Shown here in pieces: positions 31,734 through 39,189 of a stretch of 64,000 nt of DNA. Every line of letters begins with the position of its first letter. The first letter of the stretch is position 1. Under the pieces are notes generated by a model, which was not told the DNA's origin, ran no database searches, and saw nothing but the letters and a program-made list of their open reading frames with translations. Source of the stretch: Methylophilus sp. TWE2 (GTDB lineage: Bacteria; Pseudomonadota; Gammaproteobacteria; Burkholderiales; Methylophilaceae); assembly GCF_001183865.1 (NCBI RefSeq), contig NZ_CP012020.1:124001-188000 (forward strand). The letters run 5' to 3'. The translations under genes were made by a program, and so were the position numbers.

Positions 31734-32237
31734 TTATCTCTTTTGACCCAGATAATCAGTTTTGCCCAGTGGCACACCTAGATGACGCAGGATGTTGTAG
31801 GCGGTTGTCGTGTGAAAATACACATTGGGCATTGCCCATTTCTCCAGGTAATCAAGGCCGCTAAACGTTAAATCCACTTTGCGGATCGTCAATACCACCT
31901 CTTTGCTTGCAGCGCCTTCAAGCTGTGCAGGCTGAATCTGCATCAAAAACTCTACTGTTTTATCTATACGCGCATACAGCATTTCAAAGCTGGTTTCATC
32001 GTCTGCATATTGCGGAATTTCAAGGCTTGCCAACCTGGCACCGGCTCCTTTGCTCATATCGCTGACAAGTTGTACCTGTTTGATCAGAGGATACATGTCA
32101 ACAAACAGCCGGCTATTCAAGAGAACTTCTGGCGCAACTTTTTTCTGCTCTGCATACTCTTCGCCCTGTTGCAAAATATGCCTGAGATTTTCCAAATTGC
32201 GTATCAACGGGGCGATGCTGACATCGTATAAGTGCAT
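31734..32237 (-). CDS. DUF1993 family protein
   Basis: 167-aa protein of the DUF1993 (DinB-like four-helix) family: MHLYDVSIAPLIRNLENLRHIL at the start, LFVDMYPLIKQVQLVSDMSKGAGARLA near residue 45, and FHTTTAYNILRHLGVPLGKTDYLG near the end. Start 32237 is chosen because GAGGAA stands six bases upstream; the ORF is open further back into comM. Function unknown. Confidence 0.82.
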   Translation of the reverse strand: MHLYDVSIAPLIRNLENLRHILQQGEEYAEQKKVAPEVLLNSRLFVDMYPLIKQVQLVSDMSKGAGARLASLEIPQYADDETSFEMLYARIDKTVEFLMQIQPAQLEGAASKEVVLTIRKVDLTFSGLDYLEKWAMPNVYFHTTTAYNILRHLGVPLGKTDYLGQKR

Positions 32238-32247
32238 GGTATGTTCC

Positions 32248-32832
32248 TCAATAGTCATAACGCCGATATTGTAGCGCTTCCGCAATGTGTGCATCGCTAA
32301 TATGTGGCGAGTCAGCCAGGTCGGCAATAGTCCTGCCCACTTTCAGGATGCGGTGATAGCTGCGGGCCGAAAGCGAGAACTTTTGTAAGGCCGTCTGTAA
32401 CAGGTGGTTGGCCTGTTCACTCAATTGGCAAAAGGCAGAAATTTCCATTGGGCCCAATGCCGCATTCGTTTTTTGCTGGCGTTGCAGTTGTCGCTGTCTG
32501 GCAAGCTCCACTCTGGAGCGCATGCTCATGCTGCTTTCACCAGGATGAGGATGGCTGATTTCTTCCGGCTTAAGCGCAGGGACCTCTATATTCATGTCAA
32601 TGCGGTCCAATAGGGGGCCCGAAAGTTTGTTTTTGTAACGAAGAATCTGTTCCGGAGTGCAGCGGCAGCGCTGGTTGTAATGGCCGTAATAGCCACAAGG
32701 GCAAGGGTTCATGGCTGCAATCAGTTGGAATTGGGCTGGAAAAGTCGCTTGCCTGGCAGCCCGAGAGATGGTGATATGTCCACTTTCCAAGGGTTCACGC
32801 AGCACTTCCAACACTTTGCGATCAAATTCAGG
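32248..32832 (-). pseudogene. comM: comM (yifB) 3' fragment, cut by the island
   Basis: C-terminal ~194 codons of the Mg-chelatase-like AAA+ ATPase ComM, a helicase that promotes branch migration in natural transformation. It resumes with PEFDRKVLEVLREPLESG and keeps the Cys-rich loop NPCPCGYYGH...RCRC and the C-terminal helical lid ending ALQYRRYDY. The five codons before it (read as MVKSKI) belong to the island. The 5' part is at 63313-64000. An ATG within the island could start translation of this piece, but without Walker A and B it cannot be an ATPase. Confidence 0.95.
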
Positions 32833-33000
32833 TATTTTGCTTTTTACCATGCTTTACAATAAATGTAGTCCATATCTTGATAAGCCACTACTTTTTTGTT
32901 GTATGCGAATTAACTGGAAACTCCTGAATGCGGTCGACAGTAATCCGGATCAGCTCGTGATGGAAGATAAAACTTACTGATTTTCTCTGCCAACGCTCTC

Positions 33001-33381
33001 TTAAAGGTCAATTTTAGCGTGCTTATTTTCTTCGGTAACCATTGATATCAACATGGCGAGATCTGTTTGATCAGTGTTTATTTGTTGATCTTCTGAAGAC
33101 TCATTAAACAAACTTGAAATTAATTTGAGCTCCAGATCTTGTGGGGATAATCGGGCTATTGCCGCCAATTGATCGGCAGTTGGCAGGCCGTGATCAGAAG
33201 AGTATGCAATTTTTAACGAATTTCTTAAGCTAATGAGTACTAACTGAATCAACGCTTCAATAGATGTTGTACCAGTGATTGTCATGAGCGCATTAGCTGT
33301 TTCCAAGCTAACTGAGGTCTCAGTGTCGCTTTCAAAATGTATAGTTATTTGCGTAGAGTGCGCTTTCATGTGAATCTGCAT
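33001..33381 (-). CDS. Hypothetical protein near the island left end
   Basis: 126-aa acidic protein (or 122 aa from the Met at 33369), overlapping the stop of the upstream HTH gene by up to 16 bases, so the two are co-translated. No known domain recognised. The segment TANALMTITGTTSIEALIQLVLISLRNSLKIAY looks like an amphipathic helix pair. The pairing of a small DNA-binding protein with a small acidic partner resembles toxin-antitoxin or regulator pairs, but nothing here proves that. Confidence 0.6.
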   Translation of the reverse strand: MQIHMKAHSTQITIHFESDTETSVSLETANALMTITGTTSIEALIQLVLISLRNSLKIAYSSDHGLPTADQLAAIARLSPQDLELKLISSLFNESSEDQQINTDQTDLAMLISMVTEENKHAKIDL

Positions 33382-33740
33382 TCAAGGGTCACTTGTTCGA
33401 CAACAGCGCATACCACTTTAATACGCCTGAGACCCGGGTGGACTTTTTCTGTTACGATGATCATGCCTGCAGCTTGCATAGCATCAATATCGCGCTTTAC
33501 AGTGCTTCTATTTCGCTTAAGTCTTTTTGCTAGAGCAGTAATTGACCCAGGTTCTTTCTTGATAGCTCTGAATAAATTTAATCTTGCACCGGAAATTAGT
33601 TTTATAAGGTCACTTGGATCTTCAAACGTTAGAATTAGTTTACTGGGGGCTGGCTTACTTGCATCTAACGCTCTAGAAATGAGAACCCCTCTTTTGAAAA
33701 AGTCTGCATCAGATCCAGTTTTGATTGGGACTTTCTTCAT
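33366..33740 (-). CDS. Winged-helix DNA-binding protein (MarR-like HTH)
   Basis: 124-aa protein with a clear helix-turn-helix: LFRAIKKEPGSITALAKRLKR then NRSTVKRDIDAMQAAGMIIV and a wing, about residues 50-105, like the HVO_A0114-type small wHTH proteins. AAGGGA precedes the ATG by six bases. First gene of a two-gene unit with 33001-33381. Probably an island regulator or antitoxin-like repressor; partner and target unknown. Confidence 0.7.
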   Translation of the reverse strand: MKKVPIKTGSDADFFKRGVLISRALDASKPAPSKLILTFEDPSDLIKLISGARLNLFRAIKKEPGSITALAKRLKRNRSTVKRDIDAMQAAGMIIVTEKVHPGLRRIKVVCAVVEQVTLECRFT

Positions 33741-33787
33741 TTTTGTTCCCTTAAGGCGTGTAGAAGATTGAGCGCACTAATAACCAC

Positions 33788-34228
33788 TTAGCTGAACTTT
33801 AAGATTGTATCGAATTTAAGATTTAGTAAATCTCCACCAAACCCACCAAGATCGTAATCTAAAAACTTACCGATTTCAGTTTCAAATCGGTAAATAATAT
33901 TCGCGTAATCTTCAATTTGGTAGATCGCTTTTGAAATCGACCTCAGCCTTTGAATAGACCAGCTTTCAGTCTTATTCAAATTAGCTGGGGTTACAATGTA
34001 AGTCTTCTCAATCTCATTCATGCTTGCAAAATGATGAAGATTAATTACATCACCAATTAGGTGAGTCGATCTGAAAGTCGCCTCCACAGAGCCCTTTTCA
34101 AATTGAGGTACCTCGCACATAAACCAGGGCGAAAACGAAATAAGTTCCACACCAGAGAAGTTAAATGAATCCTCCCAAAATGAAGGAATGAAGTTGTCTT
34201 TGTTGGCAATGAACATGAGGTCAAACAC
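33788..34228 (-). CDS. Hypothetical protein, unknown
   Basis: 146-aa protein starting at GTG 34228 or ATG 34216. No known motif recognised; acidic, rich in aromatic residues, with segments TFRSTHLIGDVINLHHFASMNEIEKTYIVT and a C-terminal FLDYDLGGFGGDLLNLKFD. It lies upstream of the wHTH gene on the same strand with a 47-base gap. Could be a toxin or an immunity-like protein. Confidence 0.55.
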   Translation of the reverse strand: MFDLMFIANKDNFIPSFWEDSFNFSGVELISFSPWFMCEVPQFEKGSVEATFRSTHLIGDVINLHHFASMNEIEKTYIVTPANLNKTESWSIQRLRSISKAIYQIEDYANIIYRFETEIGKFLDYDLGGFGGDLLNLKFDTILKFS

Positions 34229-34415
34229 AATATTATGAACAATATATCGTTCATTATCTCAGTATGTTATTCAAAGATATACTAATTCTTTAAATATAAC
34301 AGCTTGCCATTAATAGTATAAATACATGGCCCACTCCTAAATGACCAATATATTGCGTGGTTATATATTGGTCGGTAAGCAAATATTCAAGCTTCCTTTT
34401 GACTGGAAGTTTGCT

Positions 34416-34697
34416 GTGGATATTAAACAAGCATTTGGGAAAACTTTCGCAAAAGCAAGAAAGAGTGCGAAGTTGGTACAAGACGATTTTGAGCAGGTTA
34501 GCTCAAGGTCTTACATTAGCTATATTGAGCGGGGTAAGGTTTCAATTAGTTTGGAAAAGTTAGATGAATTGTCTGAAGTCGTTGGTCTGCATCCCGTCTC
34601 TTTATTGTTTCAGACTTACTTATCAACTGACAAAGATAATTCTGCGTTAGATTTGATTTCTAGGATTATGGCGGATCTTAAAAGATTTGAAGAGTAA
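34416..34697 (+). CDS. XRE-family HTH regulator
   Basis: 93-aa regulator with an XRE helix-turn-helix: FGKTFAKARKSAKLVQDDFEQVSSRSYISYIERGKVSISLEKLDELSEVVGL. The start is taken at GTG 34416 because GGAAG stands seven bases upstream and XRE proteins normally begin just before this helix; an ATG at 34341 gives a longer, less typical N-terminus. Divergent from the 33788-34228 gene, so it may repress that unit. Convergent with the peptidase gene. Confidence 0.75.
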   Translation: MDIKQAFGKTFAKARKSAKLVQDDFEQVSSRSYISYIERGKVSISLEKLDELSEVVGLHPVSLLFQTYLSTDKDNSALDLISRIMADLKRFEE

Positions 34698-34870
34698 CCA
34701 TTATGAAATGATTTCACTCTCACATCCTAACTGATAGCAGTTGCAAACTTCTATTGCCTGGAGCTTTGATTATGTGGCATAGAGCTTCCAATTATTTACG
34801 ATCTGTCGTTATACATTCGCATGTATCTTGCTGCATATTTTGAAGAAGTCTTTGCTACATTAAATGATCA

Positions 34871-36460
34871 TTAGGGCGTCCGGCCCCTGATTGGCTCCAA
34901 AGGAGTGTTATCAGTGGTTTGAGTGCCCGACTTCACCAAGCCATCTTGGAACTGAAGGAATGTGCCAACCTCGATGATATCTAAGGGATAGTTTTTGTTT
35001 AGATAGAACATTAATATGGAGTTCGCAACTGTGTCGCCCGTTGGGTCGATTAACGCGAATGCTACTAAACTAGGGACTATGTTTTCTTTATCGTGGGCAC
35101 CGTAAACAGCTTTTAAGTGTAGCTCAAGTATCCATACTCGCTTAGGAAGATGCATCGTCCTAAGTTCGTCTTGCAGCTCTTTTGGCATAGTTGTTGTTGT
35201 TGCCCAGGTTCTGAGTTTCCGTTTTTCAACTAATAGAACTCTAATAGCAATATCTGATGCGGACAGTTCGAGTGCTTCTTTATCTGCAGCGGTAGCAAAG
35301 CCTTCATATATATCTGAAACGACAGTTAAACCAATACTTAACGCCTCCTCACCAGACATGAAAACATCAGCTGGTAACAATGGCAATGCGTACACCATTT
35401 GTTCCATTGAGTAACCTGTGCCACCTCCAGATGAAGAAGGAAACGGCATGTATGGACCAGAATTATCATTATTGATAATGAAGTCTGGAATCCAACTCGA
35501 AGCATGTACTAACCTTAAATCTAGGCTTGCTGAATTTGAGACCTCTACCGTCTGGAATTCTGTGGTGTTGGCATTCCATGTATGGCCAACTGCAACAACT
35601 GCATGTCCGCCAATTTTATGGATTAGTAGTAAAACGACTGGTATTTCAGATTCAATGTATGGGTGGATAGTTCGTTTTGCTGTTTGAACATCAGCAGGAT
35701 TCATGGCATCTAGGCTTTGGTTATGCCACTGCCCTAACCAAATAGAATGTGGAGAATAACCTGCTGACCTAATCGCTTCCATCATTTGAATCTGAGTTAA
35801 TCCTTGGCGATTCGGTTTGATACGTCCGTTGGCGTTATAGCGAGTAGCAGCATCTGTAATTTGTGCGGGATCGTGAGCTCGATCACCTTCCCGTTTACGG
35901 AGTGTTCTTAGGGCCATCCAAATGGAGGCTTGAGCACATGCGCCTACAGCATTATCTTGCTGCATAAATGGTGTTCCGAAGACAGACAATTCTCTGCCCA
36001 TAATATGCACAGGAAATTTATCGGCGCTTCGTATAAATCCAGGTACGACTTCTGAGCTTAAGATTGTCGCACCTACTGGACTCGTAATAACTGGTCTGAG
36101 AGTAATAAAACCTAAATAATGTTCAGGTGGTGTCGAGTCAATATATTCCAGTTGGGTTAACTCGGTGGCTTTAGACTCTTTGAAGAAGTGCAGTCTTGTA
36201 CAGTAGCGACTGACTTCATTGAATTGCTTGCTGTAGTACGAGCTATATTCTGCTAGAAAATCTGGATCAAGCACTTTGTGTTGAGCCATTATGGTTATTG
36301 CGCCAGCCTGAAAAAGCGCTTCACAGCATTTTAGTAATGGATTCTGAGTGTCAACAGATTGTTGAGGTTTACGGCGTGAAATGGACTCAAGTTCTGAATA
36401 TACAATACTCAGAAGAGAATTATAGTCCGTGATATTGTGAATTGTTATTCTTGGATCCAT
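34871..36460 (-). CDS. Papain-like cysteine peptidase
   Basis: 529-aa protein with a papain/C39-like catalytic arrangement: oxyanion Gln169 six residues before Cys175 (MQQDNAVGACAQASIWMALR), His286 (KIGGHAVVAVGHTW) and Asp/Asn330-332 before SGPYMPF. An N-terminal ~160 residues and a C-terminal ~190 residues are not recognised. It has no signal peptide, so it acts in the cytoplasm. The ATG sits directly after the T tract of a terminator hairpin (36466-36483) with no ribosome binding site. It lies on the same strand as a Ubl conjugation operon, so a Ubl-processing or deconjugating role is possible but unproven. Confidence 0.7.
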   Translation of the reverse strand: MDPRITIHNITDYNSLLSIVYSELESISRRKPQQSVDTQNPLLKCCEALFQAGAITIMAQHKVLDPDFLAEYSSYYSKQFNEVSRYCTRLHFFKESKATELTQLEYIDSTPPEHYLGFITLRPVITSPVGATILSSEVVPGFIRSADKFPVHIMGRELSVFGTPFMQQDNAVGACAQASIWMALRTLRKREGDRAHDPAQITDAATRYNANGRIKPNRQGLTQIQMMEAIRSAGYSPHSIWLGQWHNQSLDAMNPADVQTAKRTIHPYIESEIPVVLLLIHKIGGHAVVAVGHTWNANTTEFQTVEVSNSASLDLRLVHASSWIPDFIINNDNSGPYMPFPSSSGGGTGYSMEQMVYALPLLPADVFMSGEEALSIGLTVVSDIYEGFATAADKEALELSASDIAIRVLLVEKRKLRTWATTTTMPKELQDELRTMHLPKRVWILELHLKAVYGAHDKENIVPSLVAFALIDPTGDTVANSILMFYLNKNYPLDIIEVGTFLQFQDGLVKSGTQTTDNTPLEPIRGRTP

Positions 36461-36483
36461 AAAAAAGCCGTCCTATGACGGCT
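36461..36483 (-). terminator. Terminator-like hairpin abutting the peptidase start codon
   Basis: On the minus strand AGCCGTC-ATAG-GACGGCT is followed by five Ts that run directly into the peptidase ATG (36458-36460). It lies 17 bases after the stop of the 61-aa gene. It should end most transcripts from the upstream promoter, so the peptidase needs readthrough, antitermination or its own promoter within the hairpin region. Confidence 0.75.
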
Positions 36484-36500
36484 CTATTATCCAATAAAAA

Positions 36501-36686
36501 TCAAAAGACTGTAATATTTAATGACTCTTCTACAGCTCGTCTTTGTTCATTACGAATTTCTTCAATTTTGGTCGAAATCTGATTAGAAAGATTGTTTCGA
36601 ATTTCCTGTGCTTTATCTTCAGGCATCGGAACGGTTTTGCTTTCACTCTTTGCTACTTCAAGAACGAATAAACCTAGATTAGACAT
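36501..36686 (-). CDS. 61-aa helical small protein upstream of the peptidase
   Basis: Small protein starting MSNLGLFVLEVAKSESKTVP, then a strongly charged helix EIRNNLSNQISTKIEEIRNEQRRAVEESLN. Start 36686 is chosen because GGAG stands six bases upstream. It has no recognised domain. It lies between two terminator-like hairpins, downstream of a near-consensus sigma70 promoter, and ahead of the peptidase on the same strand. Could be a substrate, inhibitor or regulator of the peptidase. Confidence 0.6.
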   Translation of the reverse strand: MSNLGLFVLEVAKSESKTVPMPEDKAQEIRNNLSNQISTKIEEIRNEQRRAVEESLNITVF

Positions 36687-36803
36687 GGTTAACTCCAATA
36701 TTTAAGCATGATAACGACGCTTAATCTGTAAAGTTTAATAACTATGTTTTAATTTGAAACCTTAGATGAGATAAAGGTTTCTTGTTGTTATTAAATAATC
36801 ACG

Positions 36804-36831
36804 CAAAAAAATAGAGATTGCTATCAATCTC
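36804..36831 (-). terminator. Leader hairpin with U tract (possible attenuator)
   Basis: Minus strand GAGATTG-ATAG-CAATCTC, TA, then seven Ts. It lies only about 20 bases after the predicted start of transcription from the promoter at 36858-36886, and upstream of the 61-aa gene. The loop ATAG is identical to that of the second hairpin at 36466-36483. A short stem with a U tract right behind a strong promoter fits an attenuator. Confidence 0.6.
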
Positions 36832-36857
36832 GACTTAAGTATCTATATTGTTTGCAA

Positions 36858-36886
36858 ATTATCTCTTTGACAATTTTGGTTGTCAA
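36858..36886 (-). promoter_or_regulatory. Near-consensus sigma70 promoter with overlapping palindrome
   Basis: On the minus strand TTGACA (36886-36881), a 17-base spacer, and GATAAT (36863-36858). The -35 box is also the arm of a palindrome TTGACAA-TTTTGG-TTGTCAA (36867-36886), which could be a repressor or activator site. Predicted start near 36851, reading toward the 61-aa gene and the peptidase. Confidence 0.7.
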
Positions 36887-37157
36887 TAACGGGACCTTGT
36901 GAATGCGATGACTTCGATGGCTGCGAATGGCGCTTAATCTTTAGGCGTTGCCTTATGGCGCGTGCGGAAGATTATTGGTGTAGTTAAGGTGGATTTTGGA
37001 AGATATCGGCTAAGAAGTGCGTTCATTTGCATTTTAGGCAGATGTTTATTCGATCTTTAAAAGATTCCGCTAATAATCTTTTAGAAAAATGTATCTTTTT
37101 TGTAACAAGCGCAACAAATTCGATGAGTTTGGATCAGTTCGAAGAATTTTCAGTAAG

Positions 37158-37192
37158 AACAAGTTATTCGTTTGGAGCGATAACTTGTTTTT
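37158..37192. terminator. Hairpin at the end of the Ubl operon
   Basis: Perfect 10-bp stem AACAAGTTAT / ATAACTTGTT with a 12-base loop, five bases after the DUF6527 gene stop. The better T tract is on the plus-strand side; as a terminator for the minus-strand operon it would be weaker. Probably helps isolate the two units. Confidence 0.6.
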
Positions 37193-37196
37193 AGGG

Positions 37197-37646
37197 TTAT
37201 TGAAAAAAGCGAGATATTTTTCTGAAAAGAGTGATGATTAAATTCTGATCGATCTTCTCGGGCTGAGCGTTAGAGTTCGGACGATGATTCTCTTGCATAT
37301 CGGCAACCTTGTAGTGCTGAGATTTTGCGTATTTGTCTCTTTTCCTTACTTCGTCGATTTCTTCTTTGGTAAATTTCCCAGACCATTTGATGCTGCCATT
37401 TTTGATCCAGTAATGGGATTGACAAGGAAAGCTCCAATTCCCGATTGAAGGATGTAACGAAACATTCTCACCGTCAAACATTAGCTTCCAGTCAGTGGGG
37501 GATAGTGGTGTCACGACTTTTTCTCCGCAGCCACAACAACAGCTATGAATCGCTGTTCCATACGCCATGGAAACGTAAATGACTCCCTCTTCTAAAGAGG
37601 GAGGCATAAACTCTACGAACTCTGGTTTAAGAAATTTAGTTTTCAT
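37197..37646 (-). CDS. DUF6527-like Cys-rich protein of a Ubl system
   Basis: 149-aa protein with a metal-binding-looking core: His34, then CCCGCGEK (Cys36, 37, 38, 40), and later SFPCQSHYW (Cys75, His78). This is the layout of DUF6527 proteins found beside multi-ubiquitin and ThiF-like genes. The C-terminal third is basic and ends in an amphipathic helix. It overlaps the E1 gene by 11 bases. ATG 37646 is used; GTG 37658 is an alternative. It is likely a Zn-dependent E3- or E2-like partner, but the activity is not known from sequence. Confidence 0.78.
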   Translation of the reverse strand: MKTKFLKPEFVEFMPPSLEEGVIYVSMAYGTAIHSCCCGCGEKVVTPLSPTDWKLMFDGENVSLHPSIGNWSFPCQSHYWIKNGSIKWSGKFTKEEIDEVRKRDKYAKSQHYKVADMQENHRPNSNAQPEKIDQNLIITLFRKISRFFQ

Positions 37647-38805
37647 TTTCACATTCACTTAAGTACAAGTTTGTATCGACTGTGTAAGTCGAATGATGCT
37701 CGTTTTCGTGATCATGGTAAAAACCACTGAGTTTTTTCCATTTAATGACTGCAAGTGATGCGTTTAATGAGTTCAAATCCGCGATCTGAATATTCTGTGC
37801 ATACTCATCATCATCCCTGTCATGGAGCGATACTTTTCTAGCAACGTGGTCACGTTTGGTCTGGGTGCTTGTTGTGACACGTACTGTAGCAATTAAGGCA
37901 TCGTTTATTGCTTGCACACCAATTCCAACATCTATAAAAGATGTACCGTCACCTTCAAGTTTTGCGATAAGCAGTTTTTTAATCTCTCCCTTATCAATGC
38001 ATATGAAAACGAAATCAAAGTCAGGTAACTCATTGATGTTGGACTCATTGAGATATTCAGAATGCGCAATTATGTTTTTATGCATATTTGAATAGATGCT
38101 TCTGAAGTGATCTACTTTGAAGCTTTGTGCATTTAACTGCTCAAGACTAACTGCACCTGGCGCCCGAAAGGCATTGTGCTGTAGAAATTTATCGCCATCA
38201 TATAAATGAATTTCAGCCACAGGTGTTTTAGCTACTAAATCCAATACATATGATCCAGTGCCGCCAAGCCCAATAATCGCGATCTTTTTATGTTTGAATT
38301 TATCGTTTATTGTTGAAATACCAGCTCTGCTAGACCATGAGTCTAGATAGTGAAAAACGGATTCAGAATCGACCGATTCAATAGTCTTAAACGTACATGC
38401 ACTCAATCCAGTTGGTGCTGAAATGATGTCGATATAGCGTTTCATTTTTTCGTAGTAATTGGGATAGCCGAAGCCATCACGAGGTTTACTAGAAAATGAA
38501 TGGTTTATTTCAACACCTTCTGCCAAGGTTTGATTGTGGGATGCGTGTCTAAAGCCTTCGATAGGTGACCCATCTTTGTGGCAAGGGTAGTCACCTTTAA
38601 ACATTCCCACATGGGTGTCAGGCTTGGTTGTGACATTGCCCGCAAGATGAAGGGTCGAAACCAAAGTGCCATACTTCAGTTCTCGGTTCGAGTTAATATA
38701 AGGTACGCCTGAAATCAATAAGTGGCCTGATTTTATTTGAACCTCATATCCTTCATCACGTAACCTTTTTAGGTCGGGACTATGATTTATCAGTTGGTGT
38801 GACAT
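37636..38805 (-). CDS. ThiF/E1-like Ubl-activating enzyme with DUF6791-like N-terminus
   Basis: 389-aa protein. Residues 1-140 (MSHQLINHSPDLKRLRDEGY...) resemble the DUF6791 region seen in multi-ubiquitin-linked E1s and contain KPDTHVGMFKGDYPCHKDG. The adenylation domain begins with IAIIGLGGTGSYVLDLVA (P-loop-like GLGGTGS, residues 179-185), DGD at 203-205 and N211/R214. Cys269 in FICIDKGE is a possible thioester site; there are no CxxC zinc pairs as in ThiF/MoeB. It overlaps the Ubl gene by 26 bases, so Ubl and E1 are coupled. It should adenylate the Ubl C-terminus. Confidence 0.85.
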   Translation of the reverse strand: MSHQLINHSPDLKRLRDEGYEVQIKSGHLLISGVPYINSNRELKYGTLVSTLHLAGNVTTKPDTHVGMFKGDYPCHKDGSPIEGFRHASHNQTLAEGVEINHSFSSKPRDGFGYPNYYEKMKRYIDIISAPTGLSACTFKTIESVDSESVFHYLDSWSSRAGISTINDKFKHKKIAIIGLGGTGSYVLDLVAKTPVAEIHLYDGDKFLQHNAFRAPGAVSLEQLNAQSFKVDHFRSIYSNMHKNIIAHSEYLNESNINELPDFDFVFICIDKGEIKKLLIAKLEGDGTSFIDVGIGVQAINDALIATVRVTTSTQTKRDHVARKVSLHDRDDDEYAQNIQIADLNSLNASLAVIKWKKLSGFYHDHENEHHSTYTVDTNLYLSECENEN

Positions 38806-39061
38806 TGAATACCATGCCTTTCTTTGCTTTAACTGTATCGCCAACATCCATAGATCCTTGTTGATTAGAGGAGGGGCCTTTTCTGTATGTGACGGTGTAG
38901 ATTACATTGCTACCAACAACCGCACCAGGGAAGCCTAGTTGAACCACCTCTAAATAGGTTAGATCTTTGTCTTCTACTGTATGCTGGGTAGCATTTACGA
39001 TGATTGTAATTTCGTGGCCCTTTGCTTTGTCTGCTTGTGATTCTTTTTCAATTTCACTCAT
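38780..39061 (-). CDS. Multi-ubiquitin-family Ubl (single beta-grasp domain)
   Basis: 93-aa protein. After an acidic 15-residue leader comes a beta-grasp domain, EITIIVNATQHTVEDKDLTYLEVVQLGFPG ... IYTVTYRKGPSS ... VKAKKGMVFNVTPTDKS, with the signature YTVTYxKGP and ending FNVTxTDKS of the multi-ubiquitin family (PF14452-like). It has no terminal GG; the C-terminus is DKS, so processing or a non-GG ligation is implied. GGAG stands six bases before the ATG. First gene of the operon with E1 and DUF6527, and divergent from the sigma-like pair. Confidence 0.88.
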   Translation of the reverse strand: MSEIEKESQADKAKGHEITIIVNATQHTVEDKDLTYLEVVQLGFPGAVVGSNVIYTVTYRKGPSSNQQGSMDVGDTVKAKKGMVFNVTPTDKS

Positions 39062-39127
39062 GATGTTCTCCGTTAAAAACTATATTCATATACTGCATAA
39101 TTGAAAGGGCTACGAAAGGATGGCATT

Positions 39128-39160
39128 CAGACATTTAAAAAAAGAATATTTTTTTGTCTG
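39128..39160. promoter_or_regulatory. AT-rich inverted repeat between Ubl operon and sigma-like gene
   Basis: CAGACA and TGTCTG bracket a 21-base A/T-only core (A7, then T7) in the 128-base divergent region between the Ubl gene and the sigma-like gene. It could be an operator acting on both promoters. It lies where a TTG start (39155) of the sigma gene would otherwise be drawn, which argues against that start. Confidence 0.45.
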
Positions 39161-39189
39161 CGACTGGGGTTTTTAGAGCCATACATTCT

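Larger units (their letters stand above)
36699..37196. other. Gene-free stretch between peptidase unit and Ubl operon
   Basis: About 500 bases without a credible protein gene. From the peptidase side it holds the leader hairpin (36804-36831), a sigma70 promoter with an overlapping palindrome (36858-36886), and a hairpin ending the Ubl operon (37158-37192). The middle (36890-37150) shows no clear structure. Confidence 0.7.

Noticed and set aside
33366..34228. TumE/TumA-type toxin-antitoxin pair
   Set aside because: The wHTH resembles the antitoxin side, but neither neighbour shows the DUF6516 toxin pattern as far as I can tell.
37197..39061. CBASS type II (cGAS-like with Cap2/Cap3)
   Set aside because: The E1 region superficially resembles Cap2, but there is no cyclase, no effector and no JAB peptidase; the Ubl gene and DUF6527 point elsewhere.
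39154..39189. TTG start extending the sigma-like protein upstream
   Set aside because: The extension overlaps the A/T-rich inverted repeat and has no ribosome site; ATG 39190 is more sensible.
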